Source: Clostridia bacterium (GTDB lineage Bacteria > Bacillota > Clostridia > Christensenellales > Borkfalkiaceae). Taken from it: DNA of 64,000 nt. The stretch covers positions 118,373-182,372 of the forward strand of contig JAFTHU010000009.1 of the NCBI GenBank assembly GCA_017457215.1, in the 5' to 3' direction. Positions 28,290 to 38,074 of this stretch are shown here, one piece after another. The notes below the pieces were generated by a model. That model was given only the letters and a program-made list of their open reading frames with translations. It was not told where the DNA came from and searched no databases. Numbering within the stretch: position 1 is the stretch's first letter; the number at the start of each line of letters is the position of its first letter. A program made the translations under genes and the position numbers.

Positions 28290-28320
28290 TAGACGCGGGT
28301 TCAATCGATAGGAGAAGATT

Positions 28321-29361
28321 ATGACGAGAATTGTTATTGACGCGATGGGCGGCGACTATGCTCCGAAGCAACAGGTGCTTGGCTGTGTGGAGGCACTGAA
28401 AAAAGATAAAGATTTATACTTGATTCTCTGCGGAGACGAGGTGCAAATCAAAGCGGAACTCGCACAGGCGGGAGAATACGACGCAAGCCGTTTGGAAATC
28501 GTACATACAACGGAAGTTATTACGATGGAAGAAATTCCTACCAAAGCGGTAAAGACGAAAAAGGATTCTTCGACGGTGGTGGCGTTCCGTTTATTGAAAG
28601 AGGGCAAGGCGGAGGGCTTGGTTTCGTCGGGGTCAACGGGTGCGGTGCTCACCGCAGGCGTGTTGATTTTGGGTAGAATCAAAGGCGTATCCCGTCCGGG
28701 GCTTTGTCCCGTGATTCCCAATCATCGGGGTACAGGTACGTTGATTTGCGATTGCGGCGCGAACGTAGAATGCAAACCCATCAACCTTGTGCATTTTGGT
28801 TTGATGGCATCGGCATATGCGGAAGCGGCTTACGGAAAGAAAAATCCGAAAGTCGGTTTGCTCAATAACGGTACGGAAGATCATAAGGGTTTGCTGTTGC
28901 AACAAGAAGTAAACGCATTGCTGAAAAAGGTAGAATGTATCAATTATGCGGGTAACGTTGAGGGCAGGGATATCATGTACGGCGACGTAGACGTGGTAGT
29001 TTGCGACGGCTTTACGGGGAATATCGCAACGAAAGCCATTGAGGGTTGCGGTAAAGCAGTTGGTGCAATTATGACAAGAGAATACAAACGCAATCTTTGG
29101 GCAAAGATTCGTGCGGCGCTTTCGATGGGGATTATCAAACGCATTAAAGGCGGTTTGGATTACGAGGCTTGCGGCGGTTCGGTGTTCTTGGGGCTTTCTA
29201 AAACGGTAGTAAAAGGGCACGGGAATTCGCGTGCGCGCGGGTTTGCGGTTTGTATCGAGCAGGCGGCGAACGCAGTACGCGGCGACCTCGTCAATAAAAT
29301 CAAGACGTTGGTGGATGAAAACGCGGAACTGGTCAATGCAAATCTTGCAACAGAGAACTAA
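28321..29361 (+). CDS. plsX: Phosphate acyltransferase PlsX
   Basis: Makes acyl-phosphate from acyl-ACP for phospholipid synthesis, 346 residues. Start segment RIVIDAMGGDYAPKQQVLGCVEA and GTVSSGSTGAVL-like stretch (GLVSSGSTGAVLTAGVL) are typical. Further family segments are LLNNGTEDHKG and DGFTGNIATKAIEG. AGGAGAAG precedes the ATG. It is followed by rnc after 11 bp; the acpP gene usually found between them is missing. FapR-type operators were not recognised upstream. Confidence 0.97.
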   Translation: MTRIVIDAMGGDYAPKQQVLGCVEALKKDKDLYLILCGDEVQIKAELAQAGEYDASRLEIVHTTEVITMEEIPTKAVKTKKDSSTVVAFRLLKEGKAEGLVSSGSTGAVLTAGVLILGRIKGVSRPGLCPVIPNHRGTGTLICDCGANVECKPINLVHFGLMASAYAEAAYGKKNPKVGLLNNGTEDHKGLLLQQEVNALLKKVECINYAGNVEGRDIMYGDVDVVVCDGFTGNIATKAIEGCGKAVGAIMTREYKRNLWAKIRAALSMGIIKRIKGGLDYEACGGSVFLGLSKTVVKGHGNSRARGFAVCIEQAANAVRGDLVNKIKTLVDENAELVNANLATEN

Positions 29362-29372
29362 TTGGGGGCAGA

Positions 29373-30032
29373 ATGAAATTTCCCTATGCAGAAATTGAAA
29401 ATAAAATCGGTTACGCTTTTCAAAATCGCGATTTGCTGAAAACGGCGTTTACGCATAGCACGCACGCAAACACTTTTGGCGGAGAGGACAACGAACGGTT
29501 AGAATATTTGGGTGATGCCGTATTACAGCTTGTCGTTACCGAGTGGCAATACGAACGCTATCGGCAGGCGGACGAGGGAACGATGACGCGGGTCAGACAA
29601 AAGCTCGTCTGCGAAGAGGCGCTTTTGGATGCCGTGCGCGATTTGGAAATTGAACAGTATTTATTGATTGCGGGAAGCCGTGCAAACGTTGGAAAAAAGA
29701 CGGTGTCCAGTCTGTTTGAAACGGTAACGGCGGCGATTTATTTAGACGGCGGATACGCCGCTGCGAAAGCTTTTATTTTGAAGCACGGATTAGATCACGT
29801 GCAAGCGCAATCGGAAAACGCAAAAGGCGAATTGCAAGAATATTTACAAGATATCGGTGAAAATCCGCCCCGTTATGAAACGGAAAAAGTAGGAAAAGAC
29901 AACGACCCGATTTTTTACGCGAAAGTTTTTGCTTTGGGGCGTACGGAAATGGGAGAGGGGAAGAGTAAAAAACAAGCGGAACAAGCCGCAGCGGCAAATT
30001 TGCTTCGCGAATTGAAGAAAAACAAACGATAA
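29373..30032 (+). CDS. rnc: Ribonuclease III
   Basis: Double-stranded-RNA endonuclease for rRNA and mRNA processing, 219 residues. The catalytic signature ERLEYLGDAV is at 41-50, with a second acidic cluster in FETVTAAIYLDGG. The C-terminal double-stranded-RNA-binding domain runs from about 148 (KGELQEYLQD to SKKQAEQAAAANLLREL). Shine-Dalgarno GGGGGCAG is weak. It lies in the plsX-rnc-smc-ftsY order of Gram-positives. Confidence 0.97.
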   Translation: MKFPYAEIENKIGYAFQNRDLLKTAFTHSTHANTFGGEDNERLEYLGDAVLQLVVTEWQYERYRQADEGTMTRVRQKLVCEEALLDAVRDLEIEQYLLIAGSRANVGKKTVSSLFETVTAAIYLDGGYAAAKAFILKHGLDHVQAQSENAKGELQEYLQDIGENPPRYETEKVGKDNDPIFYAKVFALGRTEMGEGKSKKQAEQAAAANLLRELKKNKR

Positions 30033-30074
30033 AAATAACGAAAAGATATATAGGGTATCTAAAAGGAGTGCACT

Positions 30075-33000
30075 TTGGATTTAAAGGAGATACAATTAAA
30101 CGGTTTCAAATCCTTTGCGGATAAAACGACGATTCGTTTTGAAGAAGGGGTAACCTGTATCGTTGGCCCGAACGGTTGCGGTAAGAGTAATATTGCTGAT
30201 GCCGTGCGTTGGGTTTTGGGTGAAAAGTCGGCGAAAAATCTGCGCGGTAGTAATATGCAGGACGTCATTTTCGGCGGTACGGTAAACAGAAATCCGCAAT
30301 CGAGCTGCGAAATCACTCTGATATTTGACAATACAAAGCGGATTTTCCCAGAATATGCGCAAGACGAAGTTTCAATGACCCGTCGTTTGGACAGAAAGGG
30401 GGACAGCAAGTACTTAATCAACGGTATGGTCAGCCGCCAAAGGGATTTGGTGGCGTTGTTCCATTCTATCGGGTTGGGTAAAGAAGGTTATTCCATTATC
30501 GGGCAAGGGCAGGTAGAGCAAATTATGAACGCACCGCCCGAAAAACGCAGAGTCATTTTCGAAGAAGCGTTGGGACTTTCTAATTACAAAATCCGTAAAG
30601 AGGAAATCGAGCGCAAAGTTGCCGATTCCGAAGCCAACTTGTTTATTTACAGTCAACGTATCGACGAAGTGCAACGTCGGCTTGGGCCTTTGAGCAAGCA
30701 GGCGGAAGCGGCGAGAGAATATAAAGAATATTCCGACTTGTTAAAGGTAAACGAGGCGAATGCGTACATATACCGCTATGAAAACGCAGAAAGCGAAAAG
30801 AGCGTTTTCAAAAGGGACGTCGCGGCGATTTCCGATCAAATTATCGATTTAAACACGAAAATCGAGCTTATCAACCGTAAAATAGAGGAAAACCGTGAAA
30901 AAATTAGCCGTGCAGACGCTCGTTTGAGCGAACTGAACGAACGTCGCGTTATCCTTTCCGTTGGTAACGAAAGAAAGGACGGCGAATTGCGTTTGGTGCA
31001 AGAGCGCATCAAAACTTACCGTTCGCAGTTGGAAGCGGCGGCGGAATTTTTGCAAAACAGTAAAATCCGCATAGGCGAAATTGACGACGATATAGCGGCT
31101 ACGGGTAAGAAAAACGCGGAAAACGCAACCCGCATAGCCGATCTGGAAACGCAAACGGAAGTGCTCCGTTCGGCGGTGGCGTCGTTGGATAAAAAAATCG
31201 AAGTATTTGAAAAACTTTCGGACGCAAGCCGAATGTCCCAGCTTTCACACGCGGACGATTTGGCAGAGATGAAGAAAAACCTCGGCACGCTTGCGGCGCG
31301 TATGGAAGCGGCGAAAGACCGTATTGCCGAAATCAACGACGCGTACAAAAAGGCGATAGAGCGCAAAGAACGGCTTTTAGATGAATTAAAATCAGTACAA
31401 AAGGATATGGCGGCGCTTCGTGCGCGCAACGCTTCCGACATGCGCGAGTTTGAAGAAAAGCAAGAAGAAGCGCGGGAAATGCAGATGACGGTGAACGATT
31501 TTAACCAAGAATTGTTCAACGCCAACGGGCAGATTGCTTCTTTGCGTGAAAACTTGGAAATGTACGTGAGTCTGAAAAACCGTTTCGAGGGATATAAAGA
31601 ATCCGTTCGCCGTTTACTGTCTGTGGCGAAAACCAACACCGACCTTTCGCGGCATATGCACGGTGCGTTGGCGGATATCGTATCCACCGAACAACGCTAT
31701 GAAACGGCAATCGAAACGGCAATTTCGGGGGCAATGCAAAACGTTGTAACGCCCACTGCGGACGACGCAAAATATCTTATTGAATATTTAAAGCGTACCA
31801 ATGGGGGTATCGTTACGTTTTTACCCGTTGCTAGTATGCGTCCCCGTCCTGATTCCCGCGAGATTCGCCGCGCGTTAGACGAACGCGGTGCGATGGGGCT
31901 TGCTACCGAACTTGTTAAATACGACGAATATTATTATAACGTAATATCGAACTTACTTGGAAATACTTTGATATGCGATAACATTGCCAACGCCACGGCA
32001 ATCGCGAAAAAATACGGGAACTTGTTTAAAATTGTTACGTTGGACGGCGACCTTGTCGCAACCAGTGGTTCGATGACGGGCGGTAGCCGCAGAAGAGAAT
32101 CGGGCTCGTTGCTTTCCAACGAACGCAAAATTCAAGAATGCAAAGAGAATATCGCCAAGAAACAAAAATATATTGAAAAATTGAAAACGGCGATTGCAGA
32201 AAGCGAACGCGCCCGCAAGGAAGCGGAAGCGGAAGTGGAAAAACTTCGTGAAAAATACCAAGACGCCAACAGTGAAATCGCTGGGTTGACCCAACGCGAA
32301 TCGGCGTTGCAACAACAAATCGACGAGGCGGAAACAGGAATTGCTACGTACGGCGAAGCGTTGGAGGATTTAAAGAGAAAACTGCGTGATTTGGAAGACG
32401 AAGAAGCGAATTCTTCTTTGAGTGAGGAACAGCTTGCCGCACGCAGAAAGAGCGCCGCAGAAGAGTTGGAAACCCAACGCGAACAGTGTGAAAAATTTAA
32501 AGAAGAACGTGCCGAAAAAGCGGCGAAACTCCGCGTTGCAGAAATGGAGTATGCAGAATTACGCTTGGAAATTGAACAGCAAAAGGAAAAAATCGAGCGT
32601 ATTACAGCGGAAAAAGAGGAGCTTATTAAGCGCATTTTGGACGTGGAATACGAACAGACGGAAACGCAGACCCGTTTGAACGGTTTGGAAGCGGAAGCGC
32701 AGGAAAAGGAACTCACCGACGAAGAAAAGGCGGCGGTGCAGGCAATCGTAGAGGAAATTTCCGCAATTTCCAAAGAAAAAGAGGAAACGAACGCCGCACA
32801 GATAGCCTTGGAAACGGAAAAGACTTCTTTGCAGGAGACGTTATCCAAGAAGACGGATAAACGGTTTAAATGTGAATTGGAAATCAGCAGAATCGACACC
32901 AACTTGGAAAACACTCGTCTGCGCATGGAAGAGGCGTACGGGCTGGATTACGAGGGCTGCTTGACGTACCGAAAATCCGATTTTAACATGGAAGAAGCGA

Positions 33001-33674
33001 CGCAAACGATTGCGGCTTTGAAACGGAAAATTACTTTGCTTGGCGCGGTAAATCCCAACGCCGTGGAAGAATACGAATTTGAAAAGGGACGCTGCGAAGA
33101 AATGCTTGCCCAGCGCGAAGATTTGCAAAAGGCTTTGGACGATTTGCAGGCGGCGTTGGACGAAATTCGTGGGGAAATGTTACGCATTTTCAACGCAGGA
33201 TTTGAAGAAATCAACGAGAATTTCAAGATAACGTTTAAAGAACTTTTCGGCGGCGGTAAAGCGGAATTGCAAATCGATTACGAAGAAGTGGAAGATCCGT
33301 TGGCGGCGGGCGTGGAAATTATCGCTTGTCCTCCTGGTAAGAAATTGACGAAGATTTCCTTGCTTTCGGGCGGTGAACGCGCATTGACGGCAATAGCCAT
33401 TCTGTTCGCAATTTTGAAAGCACGCCCGATGCCGTTCTGTATTTTAGACGAAATCGAAGCGGCGCTTGACGACGCGAATGTAGATCGTTTTGCATCCTAC
33501 CTTAAGAGATTTGCGCAGGAAACGCAGTTTATCGTTATCACGCACAGAAAACCGACGATGAACCAGGCGGATACCTTATTCGGCGTTACGATGCAAGAAA
33601 AGGGCGTTTCGAAAATCGTTTCCGTAAAGCTTGCCGAGGTGGAAAGCAAACTTGGCGCGGGTACGGTAGAATAA
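30075..33674 (+). CDS. smc: Chromosome segregation protein SMC
   Basis: Condensin ATPase, 1199 residues. N-terminal FKSFADKT and Walker A GPNGCGKSN at about 32-40. Long coiled-coil arms flank a hinge at about 510-660 that includes GAMQNVVTPTADDAKYLIEYL and the GGSRRRESG segment. The C-terminal head has the signature LSLLSGGERALTAIAIL-like stretch and Walker B PFCILDEIEAALDD. The start is TTG at 30075 after AAAAGGAG; no ATG nearby would retain the conserved LNGFKSF strand. The partners ScpA and ScpB are not in the window. Confidence 0.97.
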   Translation: MDLKEIQLNGFKSFADKTTIRFEEGVTCIVGPNGCGKSNIADAVRWVLGEKSAKNLRGSNMQDVIFGGTVNRNPQSSCEITLIFDNTKRIFPEYAQDEVSMTRRLDRKGDSKYLINGMVSRQRDLVALFHSIGLGKEGYSIIGQGQVEQIMNAPPEKRRVIFEEALGLSNYKIRKEEIERKVADSEANLFIYSQRIDEVQRRLGPLSKQAEAAREYKEYSDLLKVNEANAYIYRYENAESEKSVFKRDVAAISDQIIDLNTKIELINRKIEENREKISRADARLSELNERRVILSVGNERKDGELRLVQERIKTYRSQLEAAAEFLQNSKIRIGEIDDDIAATGKKNAENATRIADLETQTEVLRSAVASLDKKIEVFEKLSDASRMSQLSHADDLAEMKKNLGTLAARMEAAKDRIAEINDAYKKAIERKERLLDELKSVQKDMAALRARNASDMREFEEKQEEAREMQMTVNDFNQELFNANGQIASLRENLEMYVSLKNRFEGYKESVRRLLSVAKTNTDLSRHMHGALADIVSTEQRYETAIETAISGAMQNVVTPTADDAKYLIEYLKRTNGGIVTFLPVASMRPRPDSREIRRALDERGAMGLATELVKYDEYYYNVISNLLGNTLICDNIANATAIAKKYGNLFKIVTLDGDLVATSGSMTGGSRRRESGSLLSNERKIQECKENIAKKQKYIEKLKTAIAESERARKEAEAEVEKLREKYQDANSEIAGLTQRESALQQQIDEAETGIATYGEALEDLKRKLRDLEDEEANSSLSEEQLAARRKSAAEELETQREQCEKFKEERAEKAAKLRVAEMEYAELRLEIEQQKEKIERITAEKEELIKRILDVEYEQTETQTRLNGLEAEAQEKELTDEEKAAVQAIVEEISAISKEKEETNAAQIALETEKTSLQETLSKKTDKRFKCELEISRIDTNLENTRLRMEEAYGLDYEGCLTYRKSDFNMEEATQTIAALKRKITLLGAVNPNAVEEYEFEKGRCEEMLAQREDLQKALDDLQAALDEIRGEMLRIFNAGFEEINENFKITFKELFGGGKAELQIDYEEVEDPLAAGVEIIACPPGKKLTKISLLSGGERALTAIAILFAILKARPMPFCILDEIEAALDDANVDRFASYLKRFAQETQFIVITHRKPTMNQADTLFGVTMQEKGVSKIVSVKLAEVESKLGAGTVE

Positions 33675-33716
33675 AAACATAAAATTACCGCAATAAATTA
33701 TCGAGGAATAACGGAT

Positions 33717-34613
33717 ATGGGTATATTTGGAAAACTTTTCGGCGCATTGAAAAAGACGAAAGACAACTTCTCGTCCAAACTGCGTATGCTGTTTTCAAAA
33801 AATAAACTCGGCGACGAGTTTTACGAAGAATTGGAAGAATTGCTAATCGCTTCGGACGTTTCTTATGCGACGGCGCAAGAAGTTGTATCCCGCGTGAAGA
33901 AGCAAGCATTGGACGAACGGTTAAAGGACGAGGAGTACGTAACGAATTTACTCCGCAATATTTTGACGGATATATTGGAAGAAAGCGAGGTAGAACCTCC
34001 GCAATATCCTTGCGTAATTATGTTGGTGGGTGTAAACGGCGTAGGAAAGACAACGACGGTAGGGAAGTTGGCGCATTATTTTCTTTCGCAAGGAAAGACG
34101 GTTACGGTGGCGGCGGCGGATACGTTCCGCGCGGCGGCAAGCGAACAGCTTTCCATCTGGGCAGAACGCGCGAAAGTGCGTATCGTAAAGCATGAAGAGG
34201 GTAGCGACCCGTCGGCGGTTATCTTTGATGCGGTTGCTTCGGCGAAAGCGAAAAAGACGGACGTTGTTATTGTGGACACGGCGGGCAGATTGCACGTTAA
34301 AGACAATCTGATGAACGAGTTGCGTAAAATGGACCGTGTTGTTACGCGTGAATATCCCGAAGCGGATTTCTTAAAATTGTTGGTATTAGACGCTACTACG
34401 GGTCAAAACGCCGTTAACCAAGCCCGTGTTTTTGACGAAGCGATAGAATTAGACGGTTTGGTTTTGACGAAATTAGACGGTACGGCAAAAGGCGGTTTCG
34501 TGTTCTCGTTAGCGCAAGAATTATCGTTACCCGTGGTTTTTGCGGGCGTGGGCGAAAAAATGGACGATTTGGAAATGTTCGACAGTACAGCGTTTGTGGA
34601 AGCGATTTTATAA
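33717..34613 (+). CDS. ftsY: Signal recognition particle receptor FtsY
   Basis: SRP GTPase that docks ribosome-nascent-chain complexes at the membrane, 298 residues. It lacks a long acidic A domain, as in many Gram-positives. N domain at the start, then G1 GVNGVGKTTTVGKLA, DTFRAAASEQL, DTAGRLH and TKLDGTAKGG. GAGGA precedes the ATG. The SRP protein gene ffh often found downstream is absent. Confidence 0.97.
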   Translation: MGIFGKLFGALKKTKDNFSSKLRMLFSKNKLGDEFYEELEELLIASDVSYATAQEVVSRVKKQALDERLKDEEYVTNLLRNILTDILEESEVEPPQYPCVIMLVGVNGVGKTTTVGKLAHYFLSQGKTVTVAAADTFRAAASEQLSIWAERAKVRIVKHEEGSDPSAVIFDAVASAKAKKTDVVIVDTAGRLHVKDNLMNELRKMDRVVTREYPEADFLKLLVLDATTGQNAVNQARVFDEAIELDGLVLTKLDGTAKGGFVFSLAQELSLPVVFAGVGEKMDDLEMFDSTAFVEAIL

Positions 34614-34637
34614 AACGGATTCATCAACGGAAGAATT

Positions 34638-35303
34638 ATGAGAATAGACATATTGACGTTATTCCCCGAAATGTTTTCGGCGTTGCAAGAAAGTATCGTC
34701 GGCAGAGCGCAAAAATCGGGGAAGATACAAATTAATATTGTAAACATTCGAGATTATACCGAAGATAAACATCTCAAATGCGACGATTATCCCTTTGGGG
34801 GCGGAGCGGGAATGGTAATGATGGCGCCGCCTATCGGCAATGCAATCGAAGCGATTGACCCTGAACACAAAGCCCGTCGTATTTATATGTCTCCCAAGGG
34901 TCAGGTGTTTCGCCAGCAAAAAGTGTTTGATTTGTTGCAATACGAGCATTTAATTTTGCTTTGCGGACATTATGAGGGTGTGGACCAGCGTGCCTTGGAT
35001 TTGTTTATTGACGAAGAAATTTCCATCGGCGATTACGTATTGACGGGGGGCGAATTGCCCGCGATGGTCGTGGCAGACTGCGTTTCGAGGTATGTGGACG
35101 GGGTAATTAGTAATTCCTCTTTGGTAGACGAAAGCTTTTCTGAAAATCTGCTGGAATATCCGCAATATACCCGCCCGCAGGAATACAAAGGTTTGGCTGT
35201 GCCCGAAGTTTTGCGGAGCGGCGATCACGGAAAAATTGATAAATGGCGCAGGGAACAGGCGATAGAAATCACCAAACGTTGTCGCCCCGATTTATTGAAA
35301 TAA
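34638..35303 (+). CDS. trmD: tRNA (guanine-37-N1)-methyltransferase
   Basis: SAM-dependent m1G37 methyltransferase of the SPOUT knot family, 221 residues. Signatures: RIDILTLFPEMF at the start, PFGGGAGMVMMAPPI, CGHYEGVDQR in the knot region, and SIGDYVLTGGELPAMV. The catalytic Asp region VLRSGDHGKIDKWRREQ is present near the C-terminus. Its usual partners rpsP and rimM are missing upstream, where ftsY lies 24 bp away. Confidence 0.97.
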   Translation: MRIDILTLFPEMFSALQESIVGRAQKSGKIQINIVNIRDYTEDKHLKCDDYPFGGGAGMVMMAPPIGNAIEAIDPEHKARRIYMSPKGQVFRQQKVFDLLQYEHLILLCGHYEGVDQRALDLFIDEEISIGDYVLTGGELPAMVVADCVSRYVDGVISNSSLVDESFSENLLEYPQYTRPQEYKGLAVPEVLRSGDHGKIDKWRREQAIEITKRCRPDLLK

Positions 35304-35322
35304 GAGCAAAAAGGAAAAAAGA

Positions 35323-36183
35323 ATGAAAACGATTCAATGGTTTCCGGGGCACATGACGAAAGCCATGCGCGACATGGAAAAAAAGCGGGATTTGTGCGAC
35401 GGGGTCATTTGCGTATTAGACGCGCGCGCTCCCATTGCAACCATCAATAAAAATTTAAAAAAGATTTTCGGGGAAAAGCCGATTTTATACGTTTTAAATA
35501 AAGCTGATTTATCCGATCCAAACAAGGTGGACGGCTTTATGAAATATTTTGAAGCGCGTGGCAAATACGTTGTTAAGTGTGATTCGACAAATATATCGAC
35601 GAAACGGGTATTGTTGCAAAAACTGAACGCCATCACCGAAGAAAAACGAGAACGCGCGTTGGCAAAAGGGTTAAACCGCACTTTCCGTTTTATGGTTGCG
35701 GGAATCCCCAACACGGGTAAGAGTACTCTTGTTAATTTATTGAGCGGGCAAAAACGTGCCAAAACAGGCGATAAAGCAGGTGTAACGCGGGACGTGCGTT
35801 GGTTGAAATGCGGGGCATTCGATTTGTTGGATACTCCGGGTACAATGCCTCCGTCCTTTGAAAATCAATATCACGCTCGTCATTTGGCGTATATCGGCAG
35901 CATTAACGACGATATTTTGGATATGGACGACGTGGCGTTGGAGTTATTAGGCGAACTTGCCGAAAAGTATCCGCAGTGTCTAACAGACCGTTACGGCATT
36001 ACGGAATTTGAAGAAAAATTGGCGATGTACGAGGCGGTTTGCAAACGGCGCGGGTTTATTTTCCGCGGCGGAGAGTTCGATTACGAGCGGGGGGCAAAGG
36101 CGATTATCGACGATTTCCGGAAAGGCAGAACAGGAAAAATCTGTTTGGAAAGTGCGGCAGATTACGTGGATTTTGAATTTTAA
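35323..36183 (+). CDS. rbgA: Ribosome biogenesis GTPase YlqF/RbgA
   Basis: Circularly permuted GTPase needed for late 50S assembly, 286 residues. The G4 motif NKAD (in LYVLNKADLSD) comes first, then G1 GIPNTGKSTLVNLL, a switch region KAGVTRDVRW and G3 DTPG. The N-terminus IQWFPGHMTKAMRDM is the family signature. The C-terminal ANTAR-like RNA-binding segment follows. It precedes rnhB as in Bacillus and many Clostridia. Confidence 0.96.
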   Translation: MKTIQWFPGHMTKAMRDMEKKRDLCDGVICVLDARAPIATINKNLKKIFGEKPILYVLNKADLSDPNKVDGFMKYFEARGKYVVKCDSTNISTKRVLLQKLNAITEEKRERALAKGLNRTFRFMVAGIPNTGKSTLVNLLSGQKRAKTGDKAGVTRDVRWLKCGAFDLLDTPGTMPPSFENQYHARHLAYIGSINDDILDMDDVALELLGELAEKYPQCLTDRYGITEFEEKLAMYEAVCKRRGFIFRGGEFDYERGAKAIIDDFRKGRTGKICLESAADYVDFEF

Positions 36184-36198
36184 AGAAGACGGGGAAAA

Positions 36199-36819
36199 AT
36201 GAAAAAAGTTTGGAACGCAGAAGAAAAGTTACAATACGAGCGCGCGTTACAAAAACAAGGTCGGCAATGGATAGCAGGCGTTGACGAAGTGGGCAGAGGA
36301 CCTTTGGCGGGACCCGTGGTATGTGCGGCGGTGATTATGCCGTTGGAAGAAGAACGTTTGATTGTCGGCGTAGACGACAGTAAAAAACTTTCGGAAAAGA
36401 AACGGGAAGAGCTTGCAGAAGAGATAAAAAAACGCGCGATAGCCTATACAATCGTGGAAATTGACGAGAAGACGATTGACGAAATCAATATTTTGGAAGC
36501 AACGAAAATCGGCATGAAAAAGGCGATAGAAAGCTTGTCCATTACTCCCGATTGCGTGTTGACGGACGGAAATATGACCATTGATATCGCTATGGAACAG
36601 CACAGCGTCGTGCACGGGGACGCGCTTTCGTATTCTATCGGCGCGGCAAGTATTATTGCCAAGGTCTACCGTGATAAAATGATGGACGAATATGCAAAAA
36701 TCTATCCGCAGTATACCTTTGAAAAGAACAAAGGCTACGGTACGGCGGCGCACATTCAAGGGATAAAGGAGTACGGCTTATGCCCGATTCACCGCAGGAC
36801 GTTCACAAAAAAGTTTTAG
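36199..36819 (+). CDS. rnhB: Ribonuclease HII
   Basis: Removes ribonucleotides from DNA-RNA hybrids, 206 residues. Catalytic motif AGVDEVGRGPLAGPVV contains the first Asp-Glu pair; DDSKKLSEKKRE and a later Asp in VLTDGNM follow, with AASIIAKVYRD near the end. The last 40 bp overlap the start of yraN, indicating translational coupling. Confidence 0.97.
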   Translation: MKKVWNAEEKLQYERALQKQGRQWIAGVDEVGRGPLAGPVVCAAVIMPLEEERLIVGVDDSKKLSEKKREELAEEIKKRAIAYTIVEIDEKTIDEINILEATKIGMKKAIESLSITPDCVLTDGNMTIDIAMEQHSVVHGDALSYSIGAASIIAKVYRDKMMDEYAKIYPQYTFEKNKGYGTAAHIQGIKEYGLCPIHRRTFTKKF

Positions 36820-37139
36820 GAAGAAAGGGCGAAAAATTGGTCGCCGCCTATCTGAAAAAACAACGTTGTAAAATTTTAGAGCGGAATTATAAAACTCCGT
36901 TTGGCGAGGCGGATATTATCGTGCAAGACGGCGATGAAATTGCCTTTGTCGAGGTAAAGACGAGGACGGGAGATAGGTTTGGGACGCCGCGCGAAGCGGT
37001 TGGAACGGTGAAACAGCACCGCTATTATAAAATTGCGGAATGCTTTTGGTTGAAAACGGGGGAAGAACCTAATGCGCGGTTTGACGTGGCGGAGGTCTAC
37101 GAAGACGGACGGATAGAATATTATAAAAATGCCTTTTAA
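36780..37139 (+). CDS. YraN-like putative endonuclease (UPF0102)
   Basis: 119-residue protein of the UPF0102/YraN family with a predicted restriction-endonuclease-like fold. Recognisable segments are GRKGEKLVAAYLKKQ, ERNYKTPFGEADIIVQDGDEIAFVEVKTRT, where the Asp and ExK form a nuclease-like active site. Its cellular role is unproven. The ATG at 36780 follows AAAGGAG within rnhB, giving a 40-bp overlap. The rnhB-yraN order is widespread. Confidence 0.9.
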   Translation: MPDSPQDVHKKVLGRKGEKLVAAYLKKQRCKILERNYKTPFGEADIIVQDGDEIAFVEVKTRTGDRFGTPREAVGTVKQHRYYKIAECFWLKTGEEPNARFDVAEVYEDGRIEYYKNAF

Positions 37140-37141
37140 AA

Positions 37142-37178
37142 AAGAAGAACTTGCGGTAAGCAGTTCTTCTTTTTTTTG
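37142..37178 (+). terminator. Terminator after yraN
   Basis: Stem AAGAAGAAC (37142-37150) / GTTCTTCTT (37163-37171), extendable inward by the GC of TTGC/GCAG, followed by a run of T. It ends the plsX-yraN transcript before the sporulation genes. Confidence 0.8.
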
Positions 37179-37245
37179 CTTTCTTCGCTTTCGACAAGAT
37201 AAATTCTGCTTTTACAAAACCCCTTTTTCTTTGAGGTTACTCGTA

Positions 37246-37254
37246 TGTTATAAT
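37246..37254 (+). promoter_or_regulatory. Possible extended -10 promoter of spoIIGA
   Basis: TGTTATAAT (TGn plus TATAAT at 37249-37254) without a good -35. In Bacillus this operon is driven by SigA with Spo0A. I did not find a clear Spo0A box (TGTCGAA) here. Confidence 0.4.
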
Positions 37255-37284
37255 GGCGGTAAGCCTTTCGGGAAAGTATCGATT

Positions 37285-38070
37285 ATGACGGTGTATATTG
37301 AATATGCATTATTGGAAAATTTTATATACGATGGCGTACTTTTACAAATTGCATTTTGGACGGCGCGGGTAAAAACTCGTTGGTATCAGCTGTGTTTATC
37401 TGCACTTTTGGGGAGTATTTTCGCGGTGATTTACCCGTTTATTGTCTTGCCTGCAGTTCTTTCATTGACGTTGAAAATTGCCGTGGGAGGATTGTTGTGT
37501 CTATTGCCGTTCGGTGGTTTAAAAACTAAAAAGGCATGGGGCAGGTATGTGTTTACGGTGGGAACGTTCTTTTTGTGGACGTTTGCATTTGGAGGCGCAT
37601 TGCAAATTTTTTCCAACGGAAAAACACCCTCGCCGCGAGTTGTTTTTATCGGGTTTGCGGCGTTGGCTGTTTTTTTGGGGTTATGGGTGCGAAAATATTA
37701 TGAAAAACGGGAATTACACGCCTTTATTTATCCCTGCACTATCGATTATAAGGGGAAAAGTGTATTCGTGCTCGGGTATTATGACAGCGGAAACTGCGCA
37801 GAGCGAAACGGCGTGCCGATTTGTTTTCTTTCCCCTGAACTGATATATGAAATTTTTGGAGAAGAAATTATAAACGGAAGGGGGCAGGTATGCGATGAAA
37901 CGGAAATTATCACAATGTCGGGGGCAAAAAATATTCCCCTTTATCGTGCGGAGATTTCCGTGAAAACCCCAAAAACAAATTGGAGCGGCGAGGTATATTT
38001 AACGCCGTCAAGGAATATGATAGCACGGGAGTATAAAATATTACTTAACGCGCGGATTTTAGAGGGATAG
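37285..38070 (+). CDS. spoIIGA: Sporulation sigma-E factor-processing peptidase
   Basis: Membrane-embedded aspartic protease that activates pro-SigE in the mother cell. 262 residues: five hydrophobic segments in the first ~145 residues and a C-terminal protease domain. The active-site Asp is at about residue 167 in GYYDSGNCA, equivalent to the DTGN of other family members. The ATG at 37285 is chosen because the upstream extension from 37129 runs through a terminator. It is followed after 4 bp by sigE, its substrate. Confidence 0.92.
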   Translation: MTVYIEYALLENFIYDGVLLQIAFWTARVKTRWYQLCLSALLGSIFAVIYPFIVLPAVLSLTLKIAVGGLLCLLPFGGLKTKKAWGRYVFTVGTFFLWTFAFGGALQIFSNGKTPSPRVVFIGFAALAVFLGLWVRKYYEKRELHAFIYPCTIDYKGKSVFVLGYYDSGNCAERNGVPICFLSPELIYEIFGEEIINGRGQVCDETEIITMSGAKNIPLYRAEISVKTPKTNWSGEVYLTPSRNMIAREYKILLNARILEG

Positions 38071-38074
38071 GGCT

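Noticed and set aside
26838-28304. Long open frame on the minus strand opposite asnS
   Set aside because: It is a codon-bias shadow of asnS; its translation is Phe/Arg/His-rich with no family resemblance and no ribosome-binding site.
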